Of a DNA stretch of 15,363 bases, positions 1 to 6,271 are shown piece after piece. The notes under the pieces were generated by a model. That model was not told the DNA's origin and did not search any database. It saw only the letters and a program-made list of their open reading frames with translations. The stretch covers positions 1 through 15,363 of the forward strand of contig CAKSEO010000055.1 in NCBI GenBank assembly GCA_934446565.1, given 5' to 3'. Origin of the DNA: an uncultured Oscillospiraceae bacterium. GTDB lineage: Bacteria > Bacillota > Clostridia > Oscillospirales > Ruminococcaceae. Numbering within the stretch: the first letter of the stretch is position 1; each line of letters starts with the position of its first letter. The position numbers were made by a program, and so were the translations under genes.

Positions 1-28
1 CAAATAGTGTTTTCTGTTTCATATCCTT

Positions 29-37
29 ATTATATCA
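29..37 (-). promoter_or_regulatory. Leftward extended -10 promoter at window edge
   Basis: On the minus strand the sequence reads TGATATAAT (37 to 29), a perfect -10 hexamer with a TGn extension. No good -35 is seen at 17 bp. Transcription would start near 22 and leave the window to the left. An ATG lies at 22-20 on the same strand with AAGGA only one base upstream, so either a leaderless start there or a start further left is possible. The gene itself is outside the window. Confidence 0.4.
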
Positions 38-220
38 CTTTTTTCTTCTTTTTCATAGGGGTTTTTAGAGGTTACCTACAGATTTATTGGGAAAGTCGAT
101 TAGTGTGCGCTTTGGGTATCGCTCTAGAGTTTTCCCCCACAGTCTCTATAAATTACCTGACGTAAAGCTTTACACGGCACAGTTTTATTGAGTGCCTTTC
201 CAAGCGGATAAACACTTATT
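38..220. other. Gene-free AT-rich spacer
   Basis: I see no convincing gene here. The stretch is AT-rich to about 115. It contains a GAGTTTTCCCCC run (near 127-138) that resembles one arm of the hairpin at 271-294, so the repeat-rich zone may begin here. Confidence 0.4.
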
Positions 221-404
221 CCAAAACAGTCCACTGGACTGTTTTGGAGGATATCGCGTTCTAAGCCAGCGGGGGAAAACTCTTGTTTTCCCCCTGCACC
301 CCTTTAGCGCTTTTTTGGCGTTATTCCGTGCTTCGCACGGAGTATTTCGCCTTACGGCGACGAGGGCGCTGCCCTCGACCTGCAAGGGGGGCGCGCCCCC
401 CTTG
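221..404. repeat. Array of six consecutive hairpins (REP/BIME-like)
   Basis: Six inverted repeats follow one another: 221-233/235-247 (13-bp perfect arms, one-base centre); 271-280/285-294 (GGGGGAAAAC with a TCTT loop); 325-331/335-341 (TCCGTGC, TTC loop); 347-351/356-360 (TCGCC); 361-367/371-377 (CGAGGGC, GCT loop); and a perfect 22-bp palindrome at 383-404 made of G6 and C6 runs around CGCG. No reading frame across it has a ribosome binding site or a recognisable protein. It is best read as a dispersed palindromic element or a folded RNA. I associate such blocks with Ruminococcus-type genomes, but cannot check copy number. Confidence 0.7.
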
Positions 405-511
405 ACTCCCAGTTGGGGGTAGCAGTAAATTGGAAACATCCTGCAACGTTAAATTATAGTTTTTCAACCAATTAGCCTTTTCCAACAAACTGGACTGCCC
501 GGGCACCTTTG
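405..511. other. Spacer, nothing recognised
   Basis: About 100 bp between the hairpin array and the promoter region. It has no ribosome binding site, no terminator and no repeat that I can support, apart from a CTGGACTG octamer (490-497) that also occurs in the first hairpin of the array. Confidence 0.35.
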
Positions 512-555
512 TTACAAAATGGTTACAATGTTGTGTAATGGGTTTACAAAGTAAA
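512..555 (+). promoter_or_regulatory. Phased TTACAA repeats overlapping the -35, possible operator
   Basis: TTACAA occurs at 512-517, 523-528 and 544-549, so the copies are spaced 11 and 21 bp, close to one and two helical turns. The last copy overlaps the -35 and lies in the small palindrome TTTACAAAGTAAA (543-555). The second copy forms a TTACA/TGTAA inverted repeat (523-527/534-538). This arrangement would suit a regulator binding one face of the DNA. The regulator is unknown. Confidence 0.4.
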
Positions 556-571
556 TCAGTTGTGTTATAAT
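543..571 (+). promoter_or_regulatory. Sigma-A promoter of the surface-glycan operon
   Basis: TTTACA (543-548), a 17-bp spacer, then TATAAT (566-571) preceded by TGT, giving an extended -10. Transcription would begin near 578, about 30 bp before the proposed GTG start at 607. Confidence 0.8.
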
Positions 572-606
572 ACCCTTGTAAAAATCGAAATGGGGTGGAA
601 AATGTC

Positions 607-1674
607 GTGAATGCTGTGAATGTACCGATACTGATACCTACATATGACCCGACAGAACGAATTATAGCCGTAGTAAGCGGATTAGTCAGCGTCGGATTCA
701 AACGGCTGGTGATCGTAGATGATGGAAGCCGTCCGGAGTGTGCACCGATTTTTTTGGAACTTGCGGAAATGCCACAGTGCACCGTTCTCCATCACGATGT
801 GAACCGCGGGAAAGGTCGCGGGCTCAAAACCGGATTCACCTATATACTGGAACATCTCCCTGACTGCCCGGGCGTAGTCACCACCGATGACGATGGTCAG
901 CATGCGCCTGAGGATATCCTCCGCTGCGCCGAAAAAATGCAGCAGACCGGCAGGGCAGTGCTGGGTGCGCGGGATTTCAGCTGCGACGACGTACCTCCCC
1001 GCAGCCGATTCGGCAACAATTGCACGCGGTTCGTTTTCCGGGCTCTCTGCGGAATAAAAATAACTGATACCCAGACCGGGCTGCGGGCGCTCCCGCTGAG
1101 TTACCTCCCTGCTCTGACCAAACTCAGCGGCGAGCGTTTCGAGTATGAAACCAATATGTTGCTTGAGATGAAAAGGCTTGGACTGCCGTTCGATGAAGTG
1201 AAAATACAGACCATCTACAACGACAAAAACAGCGGGTCGCACTTCCATCCGCTTCGGGATTCCATCAAGATATACGCCGTTATATTCAAGTTCATGCTGA
1301 GCTCCGGGCTGTGCTCGCTCATAGATATAGGGTTATTTACGCTGATAAACCTGCTGACGGCACCGCTGTTCGGCAATGAAGAACTGCGTATACTCACGGC
1401 AACGGTGGGCGCAAGGGTAGTTTCTTCGCTGGTGAATTTCCTGGTGAACAGGAACGGCGTGTTCCGCTCCGGAAAAAACATCAGGCGCGCCGCAGTACGG
1501 TATTACACGCTCGCGGCGTGTCAGCTTGGGGTTTCCTGGCTGTGCGTCAGCGGACTTGCAATGATGTTCGGCGGCGGAGCTAGCATATGGCAGACATTGA
1601 TCAAGATAATTGTGGATACAGTGCTGTTCTTCATTAGTTTCGGGATACAGCGCGACTGGGTCTACGCCGACTGA
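607..1674 (+). CDS. GT2 glycosyltransferase fused to a GtrA membrane domain
   Basis: Likely a polyprenyl-phosphate glycosyltransferase of the DPM1/GtrB type, which loads a sugar onto a lipid carrier at the inner face of the membrane, with a flippase-like GtrA half. The GT2 domain covers residues 5-215: nucleotide-binding PTYDP, VIVDDG (35-40), and DDDGQH with a DxD metal site at 94-96, then TDTQTGLRA. The GtrA part (225-355) shows about four hydrophobic helices near 226-252, 261-281, 298-320 and 328-347 and ends QRDWVYAD. I chose GTG 607 because TGGGGTGG (591-598) is then a well-placed ribosome binding site; an in-frame GTG at 595 would give four more residues but has no site. It is first of three closely spaced genes. 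The sugar and acceptor cannot be told from sequence. Confidence 0.9.
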   Translation: MNAVNVPILIPTYDPTERIIAVVSGLVSVGFKRLVIVDDGSRPECAPIFLELAEMPQCTVLHHDVNRGKGRGLKTGFTYILEHLPDCPGVVTTDDDGQHAPEDILRCAEKMQQTGRAVLGARDFSCDDVPPRSRFGNNCTRFVFRALCGIKITDTQTGLRALPLSYLPALTKLSGERFEYETNMLLEMKRLGLPFDEVKIQTIYNDKNSGSHFHPLRDSIKIYAVIFKFMLSSGLCSLIDIGLFTLINLLTAPLFGNEELRILTATVGARVVSSLVNFLVNRNGVFRSGKNIRRAAVRYYTLAACQLGVSWLCVSGLAMMFGGGASIWQTLIKIIVDTVLFFISFGIQRDWVYAD

Positions 1675-1686
1675 AAGGAGCAGCCA

Positions 1687-2787
1687 GTGACCGATAATAT
1701 GGTTGAAGAAAGACCGCAGCGCAGCAGACCGCGGTTCAAAAAGAAAAAGAAAAGCCGCGCAGCGTGCGTTGTCCGGCGTATTTTGCTGGTGCTGCTGACC
1801 GTTATACTCGCAGTGCTGGCTGCGCTGCTGGGCGTGGTGTACGTCATGGAGAAAGGTCCGTCGGAAACGGCGCGTAATCTTTTCGTCATATCCTGCCGTG
1901 AAACCAGTGCCATCAAATGGGTGCCGAATATCTTCCTTTCCAGCGAGCAGGTGGAGCTCATTGCAGCGCAGAACGCCATTCAGGAAACCGACGACATAAC
2001 CGACCCGGGACTTGTAAAAATACCCGCTCCGGAGGAAATAAAGGACGCCGCAGGCTCCGACCCGGAAATCGACCCGGACGGCGACGGTATTGACATAATC
2101 GACGTCAGCGGCTCCACTTTTAAGGGAAAGATGATGGTTGTCTACGACCCGTCCCGGGTATTTGTGGGGATTTCCGGAAAGTTCGGACTTGAGGAACAGG
2201 GCAAGACACTGCCGGAAATATACGACTCCTACGACAACATTGTCGGTGCCATAAACGGCGGCGGCTTTGACGACCGCCCCGGGCACATGACCGGCGGCGA
2301 ACCTTGGGGTATCGTCATGTCGCAGGGAGAGGTACTCTGGGGGACTCCGATGTACTATACCTGGGACACCATCGGGATAACCTACGACAACAAGCTTGTA
2401 GTAGGAAAGATGACCGTCCAGGAAGCTGTTGACATGGGTGTGCGGGACGCAGTGAAGTTCGGACCGATCCTTATTGTAAACGGCGAGCCGGTGGAGGCAT
2501 TCGGCGACGGAAGCGGACTGAATCCCCGTACCGCGATAGGTCAGCGGGCGGACGGAGCAATGCTGCTGCTGACGATAGACGGCAGGCAGTCCAACAGCAT
2601 CGGCGCTAGCCTTGCGGACGTACGGGATGTAATGCTGGATTTCGGAGCGGTCAACGCCGCGAATCTTGACGGCGGCTCATCCACAAGCATGATCTACAAC
2701 GGAGAGATGATAAACCAGAACGCTAGCCTTATCGGATTGCGCAAGATGTGCACCGCGATACTTGTGAAAGGCGGTGAAGCACAGTGA
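1687..2787 (+). CDS. Membrane-anchored phosphodiester glycosidase (NAGPA domain)
   Basis: Member of the family named after the mammalian uncovering enzyme (N-acetylglucosamine-1-phosphodiester alpha-N-acetylglucosaminidase, NAGPA); bacterial members are often annotated as exopolysaccharide biosynthesis proteins. A Lys/Arg-rich N-terminus (16-30) precedes one transmembrane helix (about 31-54), so the rest should be outside the cell. After an acidic linker (95-140), the domain spans about 145-361, with INGGGF (189-194), KFGPILIVNG (257-266), NPRTAIG (279-285) and LDGGSSTS (327-334), the expected order of family motifs. GTG 1687 is preferred: AAAGGAG (1674-1680) lies six bases upstream and overlaps the previous stop. 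An in-frame ATG at 1699 is too far. The next gene overlaps by four bases. Its likely role is trimming or remodelling a phosphodiester-linked surface sugar, possibly one made by the upstream transferase. Confidence 0.88.
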   Translation: MTDNMVEERPQRSRPRFKKKKKSRAACVVRRILLVLLTVILAVLAALLGVVYVMEKGPSETARNLFVISCRETSAIKWVPNIFLSSEQVELIAAQNAIQETDDITDPGLVKIPAPEEIKDAAGSDPEIDPDGDGIDIIDVSGSTFKGKMMVVYDPSRVFVGISGKFGLEEQGKTLPEIYDSYDNIVGAINGGGFDDRPGHMTGGEPWGIVMSQGEVLWGTPMYYTWDTIGITYDNKLVVGKMTVQEAVDMGVRDAVKFGPILIVNGEPVEAFGDGSGLNPRTAIGQRADGAMLLLTIDGRQSNSIGASLADVRDVMLDFGAVNAANLDGGSSTSMIYNGEMINQNASLIGLRKMCTAILVKGGEAQ

Positions 2788-3884
2788 GAGGAGAACTTTC
2801 TGCAAAGAGATCCCGCAGCCGCAACGGGACGATAGTTTTTTACTCGATATATTTCGTGCTGCTGGCGGCGGTGCTGTCCGCCGCCGTAGTGGGGCTGGGA
2901 AAGCTGTGGGAATTTTTGCAGCACTATGAGGCTTGTCAGGTCTACCACACCATCGACGCGGTGACATCCGAACTGAATTCCGGTAAACTTGACCTGCTTT
3001 ACAGCGGTATTGAGAGCCCAATATCTCCCTACGAAACAGAGGAAGCGGCGCAGCGTCAGCTATCCGAGCGTTTCGCCGGAGAATTCACGTTTAAAAAGAA
3101 CATCAAGGAGAGCACCAAGGAAAATCCGGTCTACACGATACTGTGCGGAGATGACCCTATAGCGTTTGCGAAACTGGCGCAGACCGGAAAGGACGAGCTT
3201 TACGGCTTTGAGATTTTCGGAGTTGAGAGCGTTTACGGTATTCAGCTGGCGCAGAACGAGAGTGTGAGGATATCCTTTCCGACCGGGTGTATCGCCAAGA
3301 TAAACGGCGTAGAGCTCTGCGACTGGTCGGAGCATGAAATTGATGAAATTCCAGAAGCGGCTAAGTTTGAGTATTACCTTGACAGTGCTCCGAAGATGGA
3401 AAGCTACAAAGTGACCGGGCTGATGTACCAGCCGGAGGTGGAGTTCTCCGACGGAGCCGGAAAGGCGTTAGTAACGCGGCGTGACAACAATGGCGCATAT
3501 AGCTGCGACCTTCCGGTATCGGATGGCGGACTTGCCGAAAAAGCAGGTGAGTATGCGTTGGAGTTCTCGGAGCTGTACTCAAAATATATCGCTAACGACG
3601 CATATTTTTCAGCAATTTCCGGCTATATTCCGCAGGATACGGAACTTTATGATGACCTGCGGACGTACGAGGGGCAGTTTTACACCTATCACAGCGGCTA
3701 CGACTTCACTGAGGAGCAGGTACAGCGTGTGACGCAGTATTCAAATACCTGTTTTGCAGTGCGCGTAAGTTATGTTCACAACGTATATTACGGCGGGGAA
3801 ACCTACAGTTATCCTGCTGACAATACGATATACGCCGTGAACACGGAGTCAGGCTGGCAGACAGTCGGGCTGACTATGAACTAA
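2784..3884 (+). CDS. Membrane-anchored extracytoplasmic protein of unknown function
   Basis: I do not recognise a family. The protein (366 residues) starts with a basic segment (KRSRSRN) and one hydrophobic helix at about 16-38, followed by a long, mostly soluble part, so a single-anchor protein facing outward is likely. The soluble part seems to have two portions: about 45-150, rich in charged residues, and about 160-366, rich in Tyr and acidic residues with beta-strand-like stretches. An NTF2-like fold in each is possible but only a guess. The GTG start at 2784 overlaps the previous stop (GTGA), with AAAGGCGG upstream (2768-2775), so translation is probably coupled to the phosphodiester glycosidase. 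A role with that enzyme at the cell surface is inferred from position only. A palindromic insertion begins at the base after the stop codon. Confidence 0.8.
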   Translation: MRGELSAKRSRSRNGTIVFYSIYFVLLAAVLSAAVVGLGKLWEFLQHYEACQVYHTIDAVTSELNSGKLDLLYSGIESPISPYETEEAAQRQLSERFAGEFTFKKNIKESTKENPVYTILCGDDPIAFAKLAQTGKDELYGFEIFGVESVYGIQLAQNESVRISFPTGCIAKINGVELCDWSEHEIDEIPEAAKFEYYLDSAPKMESYKVTGLMYQPEVEFSDGAGKALVTRRDNNGAYSCDLPVSDGGLAEKAGEYALEFSELYSKYIANDAYFSAISGYIPQDTELYDDLRTYEGQFYTYHSGYDFTEEQVQRVTQYSNTCFAVRVSYVHNVYYGGETYSYPADNTIYAVNTESGWQTVGLTMN

Positions 3885-4025
3885 GGCAATACCGCACAAA
3901 GACCATTTATTGGATTTTGTACGTGTCTTGCTTGCATATTTTTCGTCATCTTGCACAATTCGTCCTAGCAAGATGACGAAAAATCTGACTGCGCAATACA
4001 CGCACAATCTTTGTGCGGTATTGCC
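3885..4025. mobile_element. MITE-like palindromic element with CTAA direct repeats
   Basis: The ends are perfect 18-bp inverted repeats (GGCAATACCGCACAAAGA at 3885-3902, its complement at 4008-4025). A second perfect 16-bp pair lies inside (TTTTTCGTCATCTTGC at 3939-3954, its complement at 3968-3983). Between them, TTGTACGTGTCTTGC and the complement of the right arm agree at 13 of 15 bases, so nearly the whole 141 bp folds as one hairpin, with an extra short stretch in the left arm. CTAA flanks both sides (3881-3884 and 4026-4029), consistent with a target duplication. It has no coding capacity, so any movement would need a transposase elsewhere. Confidence 0.75.
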
Positions 4026-4031
4026 CTAAAA

Positions 4032-4059
4032 ATAACGCCCTCGGAAAACTGAGGGCGTT
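4032..4059 (-). terminator. Hairpin, best read as a leftward terminator
   Basis: Stem AACGCCCTC (4034-4042) with GAGGGCGTT (4051-4059). On the minus strand the stem is followed by TATTTTTAG, a U-rich tail; on the plus strand it is followed by AAGCATTC. It could therefore stop leftward transcripts better than the rightward glycan operon. Confidence 0.55.
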
Positions 4060-4077
4060 AAGCATTCTGTATGGCTG

Positions 4078-4106
4078 TTGATAAAGACCTGAAACTGTGA
4101 TATACT
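4078..4106 (+). promoter_or_regulatory. Promoter of the small membrane protein gene
   Basis: TTGATA (4078-4083), a 17-bp spacer and TATACT (4101-4106) preceded by TGA, an extended -10. The start would be near 4113, leaving a leader of about 135 bases. Confidence 0.72.
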
Positions 4107-4110
4107 GTAG

Positions 4111-4143
4111 AAAGAAAAAGGCTGCGCCGGGGAAAGCGCAGCC
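4111..4143 (-). terminator. Leftward terminator, also a 5'-leader hairpin of the rightward gene
   Basis: Stem GGCTGCGC (4120-4127) with GCGCAGCC (4136-4143). On the minus strand it is followed by a TTTTTCTTTC tract, a good terminator shape for leftward transcripts arriving through the small membrane gene. On the plus strand the same hairpin lies about 8 bases from the predicted transcript start. Confidence 0.55.
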
Positions 4144-4247
4144 GAAAATCAGGAGAAACGCATCGAAGGAAAATGTCCTTGCAATTATAAAACAGGATAT
4201 AGTGACAAAAAGTTGCATATTTCTGTGATTTTTTTAGGAGCAAATGG

Positions 4248-4694
4248 ATGGGAATAATTATAGGATTAGTTCTGGTGGTGGTGATACTGCTGCTTGCCGG
4301 GGTCAGCCTTTCGTATATCATTATAGGTATTGCGGGACTGGTGGCGCTCGCAGCGCTGTTCACTCTGGTGTTTTTCGCGGTGTGCTGGGCGGGGCTGCTG
4401 TGTTCAGTCAGGAAGAAAGCGCATTTCACCAGGTTTGAACGCGGGAATAGATTTGAAGCTGCGGTCTATTCGATCGATGGAGAGGAATACTGTAATGTTT
4501 TCCCGGCGGAATTCGTGTTTCGCGAAAAGCTGTATAAGCCGGAACGTGAAATTGTGGTAAGGGTGACACGGCTGGGCAGAGGGAAACGATGCGTTTTCGA
4601 CCGTAATGCTTTCATAACGTCGATCGTGGGATTGCCAGTGAGTCTGCTGATATTTGCAGCGTTTGGCTGGTTGGCTTTTATGCTTGTAAGGTGA
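4248..4694 (+). CDS. Small membrane protein, unknown function
   Basis: 148 residues. Two long hydrophobic segments at the N-terminus (about 2-20 and 23-53) are followed by a charged domain of about 65 residues (RKKAH onward, with FEAAVYSIDGEEY) and a third helix at about 124-147. The soluble part between membrane segments is reminiscent of DUF3592-type proteins, but the match by eye is weak. ATG 4248 has AGGAG (4236-4240) seven bases upstream; another ATG at 4244 is in a different frame and too close. It has its own promoter and a leader with a hairpin and a possible five-codon reading frame (ATG at 4173, stop at 4188-4190). It ends only 25 bp from the convergent ABC ATPase gene. Confidence 0.75.
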   Translation: MGIIIGLVLVVVILLLAGVSLSYIIIGIAGLVALAALFTLVFFAVCWAGLLCSVRKKAHFTRFERGNRFEAAVYSIDGEEYCNVFPAEFVFREKLYKPEREIVVRVTRLGRGKRCVFDRNAFITSIVGLPVSLLIFAAFGWLAFMLVR

Positions 4695-4719
4695 ATTGGA
4701 ATTTAGTATTGAGCGTTGA

Positions 4720-5388
4720 TTAAACGCATGCTATTTTCCCGTCTGCAATGCGTATCAGGCGCTCTGCATGTTTTGCAGTGTTTTCATCGTGGGTTATCAT
4801 CACGATGGTCTTTCCGCACATGTGCAGCGCTTCAAGTATTTCACAAACCACCCGTCCCGAGCGGCTGTCCAGATTACCGCAGGGCTCATCTGCGAGTATC
4901 ATCGATGGTCTCGCTGCAATAGCACGCGCTATTGCAGTACGCTGCTGCTGACCTCCGCTCATTTCACAAGGTCGGTGCCCTGCGCGGTTGAGCAGCCCCA
5001 CCTGCTCAAGAGCTTCCTGCGCGGCCTCCCTGCGCTGCTTGCGCGGAACTCCGCGGTACATCAGAGGTAGTTCGACATTTTCCTGCGCTGTAAGGTACGG
5101 TATCAGATTAAAACTCTGGAACACGAATCCTATCTTGTTCCCGCGAATATGGCTGAGCTTATCGTCCGAAAGCGCAGTCACATTCTCTCCGTCAAGATAG
5201 TACCGCCCGGAGGTTGGCACGTCCAGGCATCCTAGTATGTTCATCAGCGTGGATTTTCCGCTTCCGCTCGCTCCGCAGATGGTGACGTATTCACCGTCCG
5301 TAATATCAAGGGAAACTCCATCCAGAGCCCTGACTGTGCTCCCTCCTACCCGGAAATAACGGCACAGATTTTCAACCTTAATTGGCAT
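4720..5388 (-). CDS. ABC transporter ATP-binding protein, MacB/LolD-like
   Basis: A complete ATPase subunit of 222 residues, of the type that pairs with FtsX/MacB-like permeases in lipoprotein or peptide export. Visible motifs: Walker A GASGSGKST (39-47), Q-loop Q91, signature MSGGQ (143-147), Walker B ILADEP (164-169) and switch His200 in MITHD. The usual EPTGNLD reads EPCGNLD here. I chose ATG 5388 because AAAAGGAG lies eight bases upstream; the GTG at 5397 overlaps that site. No permease gene is next to it: the upstream neighbour is an oxidoreductase and the downstream neighbour is a convergent three-helix protein without an FtsX look. It is therefore an orphan ATPase, and its partner should be elsewhere in the genome. 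Confidence 0.93.
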   Translation of the reverse strand: MPIKVENLCRYFRVGGSTVRALDGVSLDITDGEYVTICGASGSGKSTLMNILGCLDVPTSGRYYLDGENVTALSDDKLSHIRGNKIGFVFQSFNLIPYLTAQENVELPLMYRGVPRKQRREAAQEALEQVGLLNRAGHRPCEMSGGQQQRTAIARAIAARPSMILADEPCGNLDSRSGRVVCEILEALHMCGKTIVMITHDENTAKHAERLIRIADGKIACV

Positions 5389-5432
5389 AACTATCACTCC
5401 TTTTCATGGATAGTCTGCACCGTGTCCGCTTG

Positions 5433-5441
5433 ATTATACCA
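5433..5441 (-). promoter_or_regulatory. Extended -10 promoter of the ABC ATPase gene
   Basis: The minus strand reads TGGTATAAT (5441 to 5433). The -35 position would fall inside the neighbouring terminator stem and does not match, so the promoter would depend on the TGn extension. The start would be near 5426, about 38 bases ahead of the ATG. Confidence 0.55.
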
Positions 5442-5448
5442 CACCACC

Positions 5449-5486
5449 TAAAAAAGCCGCCTGCTTCACAAAAGTGACAGGCGGCT
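5449..5486 (-). terminator. Rho-independent terminator of the lipid operon
   Basis: Stem AGCCGCCTG (5455-5463) with CAGGCGGCT (5478-5486), plus an inner TCAC/GTGA pairing. On the minus strand it is followed by a run of six T. It closes the seven-gene leftward operon about 70 bases after the last stop codon. Confidence 0.85.
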
Positions 5487-5554
5487 GATTCTTTATAACA
5501 GATCGATACGCAGATCAACGTCTGCAATATCTCACCCTGGAAATGCAGAAAATA

Positions 5555-6262
5555 TCACTTGTTCATTTCCCAGTGTGCAAGGGTTATCGTTTCGAATCCC
5601 TTCGGTGAAAGTATCGGCTTAGCGATACGCTTCTTGGTTTCCTCGGAAAGCGCGCGGTTCTGAGCGAACTCTGCGCCTGCCTTGGTTATCTCTGCAAGGT
5701 AGCCCTCGCGCTGGCGCTTTGCCTTTTCCGCAATGAAAAGCTCGCCCTCGGGACATAGGATAGCCGTATAGTGACCCTCGCCCGCAATAAGATCAAGCTG
5801 CTTCAGCAGGGCAGGGTACATCGGCTTTTCGTCAACATAGCCGCAGGTAGTGATGACCACCAGGCGCTTGTCATGCATGGATTCATCGCGCAGCTCATGG
5901 AAGCTTGCATTCTTATCTTCGACAAGATTTCCCATGTACGGCAGCATGAACGGCAGGCAGCGGTCTGTAGTCGCTTTCATCTGCGACGGCATTCCGAAGA
6001 AGTACAGCGGGAAACTCTCGATGACGATATCCGCAGCCTTTATCTTCTCGTAGATATCCTGCATGTCGTCCTTGATAACGCACTGTCCGGGGGTCCTGCT
6101 CCAGCAGGAGAAGCAGCCCAGGCAGGGCTTGATGTCCTTTTTATAGAGGTTTACCTGCTCGACCTCTGTGTCCTCAGGAAAGCCTTTCAGGAACGCCTTT
6201 GTGATGTTCAGGGTATTGCTGCGCTCCGCCTTGGGGCTTCCGTTCAATACTAATACTCTCAT
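5555..6262 (-). CDS. Flavodoxin-like NAD(P)H oxidoreductase, iron-sulfur flavoprotein type
   Basis: 235 residues. The start MRVLVLNGSPK..SNT (1-17) is the FMN phosphate loop of the flavodoxin-like NADPH-dependent FMN reductase family. A compact cysteine set follows: C47, C50, C53 and C61 (CLGCFSCW then GQCVIKDDM), the pattern of iron-sulfur flavoproteins that bind a [4Fe-4S] cluster in anaerobes. A PLYFFGMPSQMK segment (about 86-97) is the expected second flavin-contact region. ATG 6262 has AAGGAG overlapping the preceding stop, and the gap to the phosphopantetheinyl transferase gene is 9 bp, so it is the last gene of the lipid operon. It might reduce the acyl product or an accessory substrate. 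Such proteins are common, so a link to the lipid pathway rests on position only. Confidence 0.85.
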   Translation of the reverse strand: MRVLVLNGSPKAERSNTLNITKAFLKGFPEDTEVEQVNLYKKDIKPCLGCFSCWSRTPGQCVIKDDMQDIYEKIKAADIVIESFPLYFFGMPSQMKATTDRCLPFMLPYMGNLVEDKNASFHELRDESMHDKRLVVITTCGYVDEKPMYPALLKQLDLIAGEGHYTAILCPEGELFIAEKAKRQREGYLAEITKAGAEFAQNRALSEETKKRIAKPILSPKGFETITLAHWEMNK

Positions 6263-6271
6263 TTATTCTCC

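Noticed and set aside
221..404. CRISPR array
   Set aside because: The hairpins differ in sequence and size. There are no identical repeats with unique spacers and no cas genes.
185..439. Short frames on both strands over the hairpin array
   Set aside because: They translate palindromic repeats, lack ribosome binding sites and match no family. The inverted repeats explain the sequence better.
1333..2286. Minus-strand frame of 317 codons across the glycosyltransferase and glycosidase genes
   Set aside because: It spans the junction of two well-supported rightward genes and has a low-complexity, His/Arg-rich translation.
4173..4190. Five-codon reading frame in the leader of the small membrane gene
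   Set aside because: The possible ribosome binding site is only two bases from the ATG, and so short a frame occurs by chance. Noted as a remote leader-peptide possibility only.
5555..6262. Trans-2-enoyl-ACP reductase (FabK or FabI) for the lipid operon
   Set aside because: The fold signature is flavodoxin-like with clustered cysteines. It lacks the motifs of the FabI or FabK families.
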